NCBI GenBank assembly: GCA_002409375.1
Contig: DHNF01000025.1
Coordinates: forward strand, 4,557-10,707
DNA length: 6,151 nucleotides
Origin: Ruminococcaceae bacterium UBA5423
Lineage (GTDB): Bacteria > Bacillota > Clostridia > Oscillospirales > Acutalibacteraceae
Reading direction: 5' to 3'
The position numbers and the translations under genes are program-made. Below the pieces are notes generated by a model. That model saw nothing but the letters and a program-made list of their open reading frames with translations. It ran no database searches and had not been told where the DNA came from. Position 1 is the stretch's first letter. Every line of letters starts with the position of its first letter. Below, in pieces: positions 1-5,643 of this stretch.

Positions 1-26
1 TTTACTATTATTAGAGGGTGATGATT

Positions 27-1034
27 ATGAAAAAAGTTCTTTGTATCGGCAGTGTTACTACAGATGTCATTGTAACTCCTGCAGACAGCATTCCTGACAC
101 GGGCACTCTTAGGGCTGTTGATTCTATTTCTACTCATGTTGGAGGATGTGCCGCCAATGCCTCTATTGATTTAGCAAAACTTGGCGTGCCTGTAATGTTG
201 TCGTGCAAGGTGGGCAAGGATAGTTTTGGAGATTTTGTATCAAAAACAGCGTTCGGACATGGTGTTGATGTACGCGGTATTGTATTAGATGAAAAGTGTA
301 ACACAACGGTTTCGGTCGTTTGTGTGTCGTCAAAAGGTGAGCGCAGCTTTTTGTATTACCCCGGCTCATCCTCATCTTTTACTGAAAGGGATGTGCCTGA
401 CTATTTAATAAAAGAAGCGGATTTTGTTTTTGTCGCAGGCGCAATGCTATTAAGCAATTTTGATGGAAAACCATGTGCGTCTTTAATGGAAAACGCAAGA
501 GCATTAGGTAAATTTACTGTAATGGATACGGCATGGGATTTTGACGATGTATGGCTTCCAAAAGTCAAGGATGTGCTGCCGCACCTTGACCTTTTTATGC
601 CGAGTGTTGAAGAGGCAGAAAAGCTTACCGGAGAAATTGACCCCGAAAAAATTGCTGACAGGTTGTTTTCATACGGCTGTAAAAATGTAATTATTAAATT
701 GGGCAAAAAAGGTGCTTATGTTTGCCCCTTCGGGCAACAGCAAAAAATTCTCCCTACATACAGCCAAATTAAGCCTGTTGATACCACTGGAGCCGGTGAT
801 TCTTTCTGTGCTGGATTTTTAGCCGGACTTGCTCAGGGTTGGGACTTTTATAAAAGTGCTGCATTTGCAAATGCAGTAGGTACCCATTGCATTATGGAAG
901 TCGGTGCATCTACAGGAATAAAAAGCATTGAAGAAACACTTGATTTTATGCAAAAACATTCAGTAGAAGCCGATTGCGGTCACGAGTCGCCCGCAAATCA
1001 GTATAATAATCAATCGATTAAACATTTAGTATAA
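27..1034 (+). CDS. PfkB-family carbohydrate kinase (ribokinase/fructokinase-like)
   Basis: Predicted cytoplasmic ATP-dependent sugar kinase of 335 residues, a normal length for the PfkB (ribokinase) family. Visible family marks are the N-terminal strand MKKVLCIGSVTTDV, the first signature GGCAAN at residues 39-44 followed by LAKLG, and the second signature DTTGAGDSF starting at residue 252. In that signature the GAGD motif forms the anion hole and D258 is the expected catalytic base. I chose the ATG at 27 because AGAGGG at 13-18 sits about eight bases upstream; the GTG at 18 overlaps that site and the ATG at 21 is too close. The next gene, an isomerase, starts 16 bases after the stop, so the two are probably one operon. 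Family membership is clear. The sugar is not: fructose, xylulose, ribose, 2-keto-3-deoxygluconate or a sulfosugar are all possible. The last 20 or so residues (polar, Asn/Gln-rich) extend past the conserved fold. Confidence 0.9.
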   Translation: MKKVLCIGSVTTDVIVTPADSIPDTGTLRAVDSISTHVGGCAANASIDLAKLGVPVMLSCKVGKDSFGDFVSKTAFGHGVDVRGIVLDEKCNTTVSVVCVSSKGERSFLYYPGSSSSFTERDVPDYLIKEADFVFVAGAMLLSNFDGKPCASLMENARALGKFTVMDTAWDFDDVWLPKVKDVLPHLDLFMPSVEEAEKLTGEIDPEKIADRLFSYGCKNVIIKLGKKGAYVCPFGQQQKILPTYSQIKPVDTTGAGDSFCAGFLAGLAQGWDFYKSAAFANAVGTHCIMEVGASTGIKSIEETLDFMQKHSVEADCGHESPANQYNNQSIKHLV

Positions 1035-1041
1035 TAAGGAG
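1035..1041 (+). promoter_or_regulatory. Ribosome binding site of the lyxose isomerase-like gene
   Basis: TAAGGAG lies directly after the kinase stop codon and nine bases before the ATG at 1051. It is a near-perfect Shine-Dalgarno sequence. It fixes the start of the isomerase and supports translation from the same message as the kinase. Confidence 0.75.
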
Positions 1042-1050
1042 TGGTGCAAA

Positions 1051-1590
1051 ATGACAAAAGAGCAATATGAAAAAGCCAGACTTGCAGCGCTTAAAATTTA
1101 CGAAAATGCAAATATTGCACTGACTGATCAAGAAAAAAACAACCTGGAAGTTGCCGACTTTGGGCTTGATGAACTTGAAAAAACAGGGCTGCAAATCGTG
1201 ACCTATGTCAACAATGACAGATACTGTGCAAAAGAGATGGCATTATTCCCGCACCAGACATGTCCCGAGCATGTCCATGCACCGTTTGGCAATTACATTG
1301 GAAAGCAAGAAACCTTCCGTTGCCGTTATGGAACCGTTTATCTTTATGTGGAAGGAAAAGCTGCGGCTGCCCCTGCTGCAAAGCCGCCTGAGGGCAGCGA
1401 GCAATGGTATACCGTATGGCATGAAATTGTGCTGCATAAAGGGGAACAATATACAATAAGTCCTAACACTAAGCACTGGTTCCAATCGGGTGATGTGGGC
1501 GCAGTGGTATCTGAATTCAGTACTCAAAGCTTTGACGAATATGACATTTTCACAGACCCTCGCATTAAACGCATACCCGAAATTGATTAG
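1051..1590 (+). CDS. D-lyxose isomerase-type cupin sugar isomerase
   Basis: A 179-residue protein resembling the D-lyxose ketol-isomerase family (EC 5.3.1.15; relatives include B. subtilis YdaE). That family interconverts D-lyxose and D-xylulose and, in several members, D-mannose and D-fructose, using a divalent metal held in a cupin barrel. The diagnostic block is CPEHVH at residues 71-76 followed by GKQETFR at 84-90. H74, H76 and E87 are the expected metal ligands, and H142 in TKHWFQSG is the fourth. The N-terminal helix (MTKEQYEKARLAALKIYE) is also typical, and length is close to the family norm. No signal peptide or membrane segment is visible, so it should act in the cytoplasm. It follows a PfkB kinase by 16 bases, so the predicted route is aldose to ketose to ketose phosphate. 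The family call is fairly secure from the cupin motif; the physiological substrate is inferred. Confidence 0.85.
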   Translation: MTKEQYEKARLAALKIYENANIALTDQEKNNLEVADFGLDELEKTGLQIVTYVNNDRYCAKEMALFPHQTCPEHVHAPFGNYIGKQETFRCRYGTVYLYVEGKAAAAPAAKPPEGSEQWYTVWHEIVLHKGEQYTISPNTKHWFQSGDVGAVVSEFSTQSFDEYDIFTDPRIKRIPEID

Positions 1591-1636
1591 ACATATTGGC
1601 AAATGGTAATAATTGTGAACAATAGTATAAATAAAA

Positions 1637-1678
1637 GTGCCGTATCAAGCGCTGAAATTGCAGCAAATGATACAGCAC
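1637..1678. terminator. Bidirectional hairpin between the isomerase gene and the fucI remnant
   Basis: GTGCCGTATCA (1637-1647) pairs with TGATACAGCAC (1668-1678) with one mismatch, and GCTG/CAGC inside the loop can extend the stem. On the - strand the hairpin is followed by TTTTATTT, a good U-tract, so it reads well as the old fucI terminator. On the + strand the tail is T-rich but broken (CCTTTGTGTTT), so it could also stop the kinase-isomerase message. Stem and tails are seen; function is inferred. Confidence 0.7.
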
Positions 1679-1706
1679 CCTTTGTGTTTATAATTTTATT
1701 AAACGC

Positions 1707-1919
1707 TTACTTATATAGTGGTCCGTACTGCTTGCAGGCTGCATAATCGGCAGCCTGCTTGTCATTGGTGCCAAAGGATGCCCACGCATGGGGACGATAG
1801 ACCTTATCATCAGGGACATTGTGCATCGTCACTGGAATACGCAGCATGGATGCCAGTGTAATGAGATCAGCACCCACATGTCCATACACAGTTACGCCGT
1901 GGTTGGCAAGCTGACAAAT
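1707..1919 (-). pseudogene. fucI: 3' remnant of L-fucose isomerase (fucI)
   Basis: On the - strand 70 codons plus a stop read as the extreme C-terminus of L-fucose isomerase, the enzyme that converts L-fucose to L-fuculose. Recognisable stretches are [14 protein letters not shown], then [26 protein letters not shown] and the closing YGPLYK, which matches the conserved FucI C-terminus as I know it. Full-length FucI is about 590 residues, so roughly 88 percent of the gene is missing. In this frame a TGA at 1920-1922 stops the reading immediately upstream, and the DNA beyond it reads as an AraC regulator on the other strand. A GTG at 1887-1889 could serve as a start, but it lies inside the conserved domain and has no convincing ribosome binding site. 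A working product is very unlikely. The hairpin at 1637-1678 probably was its terminator. Recognition is from memory of the family, not a search. Confidence 0.8.
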
Positions 1920-2390
1920 TCACTCTTTAGTGAAATGAAACGCGAGGATAATGGATATGAATGGGCAACCATCGGTTTGTTGTGTCAGATTATTGGAGAA
2001 ATAATACGCTCAGAAACAATCTATTCCGCTGCCGTTGTCAATCACAAACAAGTGTTGAAACTAAAGCAGGCGCTTAGCCTTATACGGGAAAAGTATTTTG
2101 AGCCTCTGCGGCTGGCCGATCTGGCAGCAGCCGCAGAAATGACACCTAAATACTTTTGCCGTGCATTTGCCGGAATGATCGGCCGCACACCTGTGGATTA
2201 TCTGATCTATTACCGTGTCGAGCGCGCTGGTGAAAAACTGATGCTGACTCACGATTCCATAACAGATATTGCGGTCTCCTGCGGCTTCAACGACATGAGC
2301 TATTTTTCAAAAGTTTTCAAGCGATACAAAGGGAGTAGTCCCACGCAATACCGATCCCTTATGGCAAAGGGTGTTTGGGAGGTGGATTAA
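1914..2390 (+). pseudogene. 5'-truncated AraC-family transcriptional regulator
   Basis: About 158 codons of an AraC/XylS regulator whose members are normally near 280-300 residues. What remains is the helical linker (LFSEMKREDNGYEWATIG...) and the complete two-helix-turn-helix DNA-binding domain. The domain runs from about VLKLKQALSLIREKY (near 2055) to the family signature GFNDMSYFSKVFKRYKG with SPTQYR. The sugar-sensing N-terminal cupin and natural start are gone. The frame stays open back to an ATG at 1788, but those first 42 codons are antisense to the fucI remnant and are not regulator sequence. No good ribosome binding site serves that ATG or the internal ATG at 1935. If expressed it would be an effector-blind DNA-binding domain. 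The codons look richer in G and C at third positions than flanking genes. The ancestral gene was probably divergent from fucI and controlled it. Confidence 0.75.
1919..1934. repeat. Short palindrome at the fucI/araC breakpoint
   Basis: TTCACT (1919-1924) and AGTGAA (1929-1934) form perfect 6-bp arms around the loop CTTT. It lies where fucI homology stops and regulator homology begins. It may be part of the regulator coding sequence by chance, or a hairpin that favoured the deletion. Confidence 0.5.
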
Positions 2391-2409
2391 CTTGCGCACA
2401 ATTCGATAA

Positions 2410-2508
2410 CGCGTCAAATCACACAATAAAAAAAGCAAAGGGTACAATTTTGTTGAGGAAGGATTGGGCAAAACAGATGCACCAGTAGGTGGACTTGAAC
2501 CCTTGTAA
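2410..2508 (+). pseudogene. Possible 3' tail of a decayed, unrecognised gene
   Basis: An open stretch of 32 codons ending at TAA 2506-2508 reads with protein-like composition at its end (NFVEEGLGKTDAPVGGLEPL). I do not recognise the parent protein. In the same frame, TTG at 2392 sits shortly after GGGAGG (2377-2382) at the end of the regulator gene and would start a peptide of five codons that ends at TAA 2407-2409. This could be a gene reduced by an internal deletion to its first codons and its tail, or chance. It is the only coding-like sequence in the 292-base gap before the YeiH-type gene; the rest of that gap holds a hairpin terminator and AT-rich filler. Confidence 0.25.
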
Positions 2509-2556
2509 ATGCAGGGTATCTTTGTATTATGCTTATATTAAAGATTAATTGTAATA

Positions 2557-2586
2557 AAAGACTGCCGATAAAAATCGACAGTCTTT
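2557..2586. terminator. Bidirectional terminator between regulator remnant and YeiH-type gene
   Basis: AAAGACTG (2557-2564) pairs perfectly with CAGTCTTT (2579-2586). After a C/A mismatch, CGAT/ATCG continues the stem to an AAAA loop. On the - strand the stem is followed by TTTTATTA, a proper U-tract, so it should end the YeiH-type message about 100 bases beyond its stop. On the + strand the run of T lies in the stem end, also compatible with termination. Confidence 0.8.
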
Positions 2587-2682
2587 CTATAAAGATGCAA
2601 CATGAAATTTTGCACTCATTCGCAGGGCACACACTATTATACTTTCAAGAATAGTCACTAAATAGGGATTATAAAAGTCTTT

Positions 2683-3693
2683 TTATTTTATAAATTGCAG
2701 TATACCCGCCTGGGCAAACAAAGACACAAAAACTACTGATGTGTCTATGATAACCCCTGCAATCATCGGCTTTATACCAACTCCCGCGACTTCTTTAAGG
2801 CTGGTTTTCAACCCGATTGCCGCCAATGCCATTGACAAAAATAATTTAGACAGGAATGACATTCCGGTGACAATATTATCCGGCACATGTCCTGTGCTTC
2901 TTATGCCGACTACTGCGAGGAACCCAAGAATAAACCAAGGGAATATTTTGCGTATATCAACCTTGGCAGCCGTTTGAGAAGGTGTTTCTTTTTTTGCGTA
3001 TATCCATGAAAAAACAAACACAACAGGCACTATAAAAAGTGTTCTTGTAAGCTTAACGATTGTTGCGAGCAACCCCGCCGCATCGGAAAATGCATATCCC
3101 GCTGCAACAACCGATGATGTATCGTTAACCGCAGTACCAATCCAAAGTCCGTATCCGGTATCTCCAAGACCTAAGAGCCGACCTATCCAGGGGAAGGCGA
3201 TTACGGTTATGATGTCAAAAATAAAAGTAGCGGATATTGCGTAAGCGATATCCCGGTTCTTCGCCCGTATGGTGGGCCCCAGCGTCGCAACAGCGGTTCC
3301 TCCGCAAATCGCGGTGCTTACTGAAAGAAGGCTAGTTAGCTTCCAGTTTATTTTGAAAATTTTCTTACATGCATATCCCACCCCAAAAGAGGTGGCAAGG
3401 GTGAACAGCATGAGTATCAGGGCATACTTACCGGCTTTGATTACTTGTGGAAAGCTTAGTGTTATTCCGGCAATTATTATTCCCGCACGCAGAATTGTTT
3501 TGGAGGTCCAGTTGATTCCCGAATCAAAAATCTCATAGCGGCAAATCAGCGGATTCAGCAGCATTCCCAAAATCAGCGCAATCAGTGTTCCACCGAGAAT
3601 ACCGGCAGGGAGAAATGAACTGGCCATATAAGCCATCGCAGCAATTCCCACTGAAATCATAATGCCAGGTAGGCACTTATTAACACGACTCAT
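2683..3693 (-). CDS. YeiH/UPF0324-family membrane transporter (putative sulfate/sulfite-type exporter)
   Basis: Very hydrophobic 336-residue protein with about ten membrane segments, matching the UPF0324/YeiH family (Pfam Cons_hypoth698), often annotated as a putative sulfate exporter. Family blocks are visible: LIALILGMLLNP near residues 37-48, AICGGTAVA at 128-136, WIGTAVNDTSSVVAAG at 184-199, KLTRTLF at 214-220 and AAIGLKTSL near 291-299. Length is normal. I chose the ATG at 3693 because AAAGGA lies nine bases before it; an in-frame ATG at 3711 adds six residues (MKGTLK) but has only a crowded AAGGT. The gene is divergent from a LysR-type regulator, as yeiH is from yeiE in E. coli, and operator-like repeats fill the spacer, so control by that regulator is likely. 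The transported ion has not been firmly proven for this family; sulfur oxyanion export is inferred from name and context. Confidence 0.88.
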   Translation of the reverse strand: MSRVNKCLPGIMISVGIAAMAYMASSFLPAGILGGTLIALILGMLLNPLICRYEIFDSGINWTSKTILRAGIIIAGITLSFPQVIKAGKYALILMLFTLATSFGVGYACKKIFKINWKLTSLLSVSTAICGGTAVATLGPTIRAKNRDIAYAISATFIFDIITVIAFPWIGRLLGLGDTGYGLWIGTAVNDTSSVVAAGYAFSDAAGLLATIVKLTRTLFIVPVVFVFSWIYAKKETPSQTAAKVDIRKIFPWFILGFLAVVGIRSTGHVPDNIVTGMSFLSKLFLSMALAAIGLKTSLKEVAGVGIKPMIAGVIIDTSVVFVSLFAQAGILQFIK

Positions 3694-3722
3694 TTTTAAT
3701 GTTCCTTTCATTTACCTTAAAT

Positions 3723-3763
3723 TTTTATCTGATATTGATTTTATCATAGTTGTTTGATAAAAT
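3723..3763. promoter_or_regulatory. Operator-like repeats in the yeiH/lysR divergent spacer
   Basis: ATTTTATCA (3738-3746) and TGATAAAAT (3755-3763) form a perfect 9-bp inverted repeat around an 8-base spacer. A further direct TTTTATC occurs at 3723-3729, exactly 16 bases from the copy at 3739-3745. One dyad plus an extra half-site between divergent genes is what LysR-type regulators normally bind. The extra half-site is on the transporter side, suiting activation of that gene. The repeats are seen; which protein binds them is inferred. Confidence 0.6.
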
Positions 3764-3781
3764 TAAATTATAATTTATAAT
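3754..3781 (+). promoter_or_regulatory. Predicted sigma-A promoter of the LysR-type gene
   Basis: TTGATA (3754-3759) and TATAAT (3776-3781) are separated by 16 bases, close to consensus, about 37 bases before the start codon. The -35 lies within the right arm of the inverted repeat, so a bound regulator would block it, as in typical LysR autorepression. A second TATAAT at 3769-3774 has no well-placed -35. Confidence 0.55.
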
Positions 3782-3817
3782 GTTTGTATTAAATATAATT
3801 ATGATAGGGGCTTAAAC

Positions 3818-4723
3818 ATGCTTGATTTTAGACATGAAACATTTCTTGTCCTATGCTCGTGCAGCAGTTTTACAAAAGCGGCGGAGCTTTTGCACATTAC
3901 GCAGCCCGCCGTGTCGCAACATATTAAATATCTCGAGGAATTTTATGGATGCAAGCTTTTCGATACAGCAAACAGGAAAATAAGACTTACACGTCAAGGA
4001 GAGCTTTTAAGAGAGTTTTCAATGACTGTTTTTTCAGATTCCAAGCATTTTAAAGAAAACATTCGATCGGTCCAAACAGACACAATGCAGTTCACCTTCG
4101 GTGCTACCTTGTCTATCGGAGAATATGTTATGCCGGAGATCCTATCCCATTTGCTTACAAACTATCCGCAAATGAAAATCCATATGTCCGTTGCGAATAC
4201 GCAGGTTCTTCTTGAACAGCTGAACAGCGGCGAGTTGGACTTTATTGTTGTGGAAGGACTGCTTGATAAATCAGAATACGACTCCACACTTTTTAGTCTT
4301 GAAAAGTTTATTCCAGTGTGCTCATCAAAATCGGAATTTGCAAAGAAAGAGGTGGGTTTTCAGGAGATTACATCAAGTCGCCTGATTTTACGGGAACGGG
4401 GGTCGGGCACACGAGAAATCTTTGAAAACATATTGCAGAAAAACAATTATTCGCTACATGCATTTGAAAAAATGATTGAAATAGGAAATATGGCTGCTAT
4501 AAAGAAAATGGTTTCGAATGGGTTAGGCATAACATTTCTGTTTGAGGTTGCAGGGAAAAGGGAAATAGAAGAAGGAAGCCTTTCGGTTATTAATATTCCT
4601 GGCTTTTGTGAGCAGCGTGAATTTAATTTTGTTTTGTTAAAGAATAGCTTTTTTCGTGAGAGGTATATGCAAGTTTATGAGCTTCTGAAACAGACATTTA
4701 ATGAGATGCAAAACAACTTATGA
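3818..4723 (+). CDS. LysR-type transcriptional regulator (YeiE/CysL-like)
   Basis: A 301-residue LysR-family regulator, full length. The N-terminal winged helix-turn-helix is at about residues 3-62, with the signature SFTKAAELLHITQPAVSQHIKYLE at 17-40 then KLF and RLTRQGELL. The effector domain follows from about 90 to 295, with SGELDFIVVEG at 137-147 and LRERGSGTR at 191-199. The latter motif is common in the CysL/YeiE-like group that senses small sulfur oxyanions, though it also occurs elsewhere. The ATG at 3818 has AGGGG (3806-3810) seven bases upstream. The gene is divergent from the YeiH-type transporter across a spacer carrying an inverted repeat, so it most likely controls that gene and itself. 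Binding of sulfite or a related anion is inferred from the yeiE/yeiH parallel only. The C-terminal end is followed by a converging operon. Confidence 0.92.
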   Translation: MLDFRHETFLVLCSCSSFTKAAELLHITQPAVSQHIKYLEEFYGCKLFDTANRKIRLTRQGELLREFSMTVFSDSKHFKENIRSVQTDTMQFTFGATLSIGEYVMPEILSHLLTNYPQMKIHMSVANTQVLLEQLNSGELDFIVVEGLLDKSEYDSTLFSLEKFIPVCSSKSEFAKKEVGFQEITSSRLILRERGSGTREIFENILQKNNYSLHAFEKMIEIGNMAAIKKMVSNGLGITFLFEVAGKREIEEGSLSVINIPGFCEQREFNFVLLKNSFFRERYMQVYELLKQTFNEMQNNL

Positions 4724-4778
4724 TGAAAATTGGGATTCAGCACCGAAAAAAGCGCGTTCTTATTCCAGCAAAACGAAA

Positions 4779-4802
4779 AACCTGCCACAATTGCAGCAGG
4801 CT
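4779..4802 (-). terminator. Terminator of the split permease operon
   Basis: Read on the - strand, AGCCTGC pairs with GCAGGTT (core CCTGC/GCAGG at 4796-4800 and 4781-4785, extended by a G-U and an A-T pair) around a 10-base loop and runs into TTTTTCGTTTT. It lies about 100 bases beyond the permease-ferredoxin stop. The + strand side lacks a U-tract, so it is a weaker stop for the LysR-type gene. The rest of the 4724-4902 gap shows nothing else I can support. Confidence 0.65.
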
Positions 4803-4902
4803 TGTAAAAACTTGGCTCTTGACTGTAAAAATCACCGTATCAGCGGTTTAGCGATATACTCAAATGACTCGGATCTGGATTTATTTCAGGCGTTGAGCAA
4901 AT

Positions 4903-5643
4903 TTATTCTTTTGCATTACCAGTAATGCTATAATCATTAATGGCCTTAACCGGACAGCTTTCAATTGATTTTTTAAGCTTTTCTCTATCAGGCTCAAAAT
5001 CATGTTCTTTCACAATTGCTTTTTTATTTTTCATTTCAAAAAGCTCCGGATAATTTTTGGTGCATACAGAGCAACCCATACAAGAGTTTCTGTTTATGCT
5101 AATGCCATATGTCGGATCTTCTTTCTCTTGCGGCAAATCTTCATCCTTTATTATTTTTGAAGCAATCCATGAGAAAGTAAGAATTGCAATAACTGTCAGT
5201 ACCCAGCGAATAGCCATAAACTTAAAACCTAAGAATTTTGCCTCGTTTAAAAGCATAGGTATTTTAATGACTGCCCACGAACTTAATATTATAACTATAT
5301 TTTTGATTGATGCGCCCTTTTTGCGAAGCATTACACAAAATGGAAAGGCAGCGTAAATTGGACCTGCCGATATACCACCCAATACAAAGGATAGTATAGT
5401 GCCTTTCACCTTTGATTCACGTCCGAGGTATTTCATAATTGTCTGTTTTGGCACCCATGTATCCAGCAGCGCCGTAAGTACAAATATTACAGGCATAATA
5501 AGAAGCATTTCTTTGATGTAATATCCGCTGTTTTTCACTGCATTGATACCCATTTGAGGTCTAAAAATAAAAATAGCAATGTAACCGAGAATAACAATTA
5601 TTAGGAATAATTTTTCTTTCAACTTTTTTAATGCCTGTGTCAT
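4903..5643 (-). CDS. Half-permease (DUF318/ArsP-like) fused to a C-terminal ferredoxin domain
   Basis: A 246-residue two-part protein. Residues 1-165 are membrane-embedded with four or five hydrophobic segments (about 12-28, 43-62, 82-105, 113-131, 144-163). They resemble one half of the DUF318/ArsP_1 permeases, including the motif PIYAAFP at 95-101. After a charged linker (KDEDLPQEKED), residues 180-237 form a single-cluster ferredoxin: C188, C191 and C194 in CMGCSVC, then YPELFEM, and C230 in SCPVKAI. Four cysteines in this spacing normally bind one [4Fe-4S] cluster. The start codon overlaps the stop of the upstream half-permease by four bases (ATGA), and GGGGGTG lies just before it, so translation is coupled. 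The likely complex is a heterodimer with that partner. Electron transfer or redox sensing at the transporter is inferred; the substrate is unknown (relatives have been linked to organoarsenical efflux). Confidence 0.85.
   Translation of the reverse strand: MTQALKKLKEKLFLIIVILGYIAIFIFRPQMGINAVKNSGYYIKEMLLIMPVIFVLTALLDTWVPKQTIMKYLGRESKVKGTILSFVLGGISAGPIYAAFPFCVMLRKKGASIKNIVIILSSWAVIKIPMLLNEAKFLGFKFMAIRWVLTVIAILTFSWIASKIIKDEDLPQEKEDPTYGISINRNSCMGCSVCTKNYPELFEMKNKKAIVKEHDFEPDREKLKKSIESCPVKAINDYSITGNAKE

Noticed and set aside
1243..1602. Long - strand open frame across the lyxose isomerase-type gene
   Set aside because: It is a shadow of a gene with a clear cupin motif and strong ribosome binding site; its translation has no family features.
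1788..1913. First 42 codons of the open frame leading into the AraC domain
   Set aside because: They are the antisense of the conserved fucI C-terminus and do not resemble an AraC sensor domain, so I did not treat 1788 as a true start.
2488..2515. tRNA-like sequence (GGACTTGAACC resembles a reversed T-arm, and ACCCT/AGGGT a stem)
   Set aside because: The T-stem would be mismatched, and no acceptor stem, D-arm or CCA end can be built on either strand.
3738..3771. A - strand promoter for the YeiH-type gene
   Set aside because: TATGAT and TAAAAT could be -10 boxes, but no acceptable -35 lies at 16-18 bases. An activator-dependent promoter is plausible, but I could not place it.
4701..4925. A 74-codon + strand reading frame starting inside the LysR-type gene
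   Set aside because: It overlaps the regulator end by 23 bases, has no ribosome binding site, contains the - strand terminator hairpin, runs antisense into the permease-ferredoxin gene, and matches no family I know. The middle part is protein-like, so a relic cannot be fully excluded.
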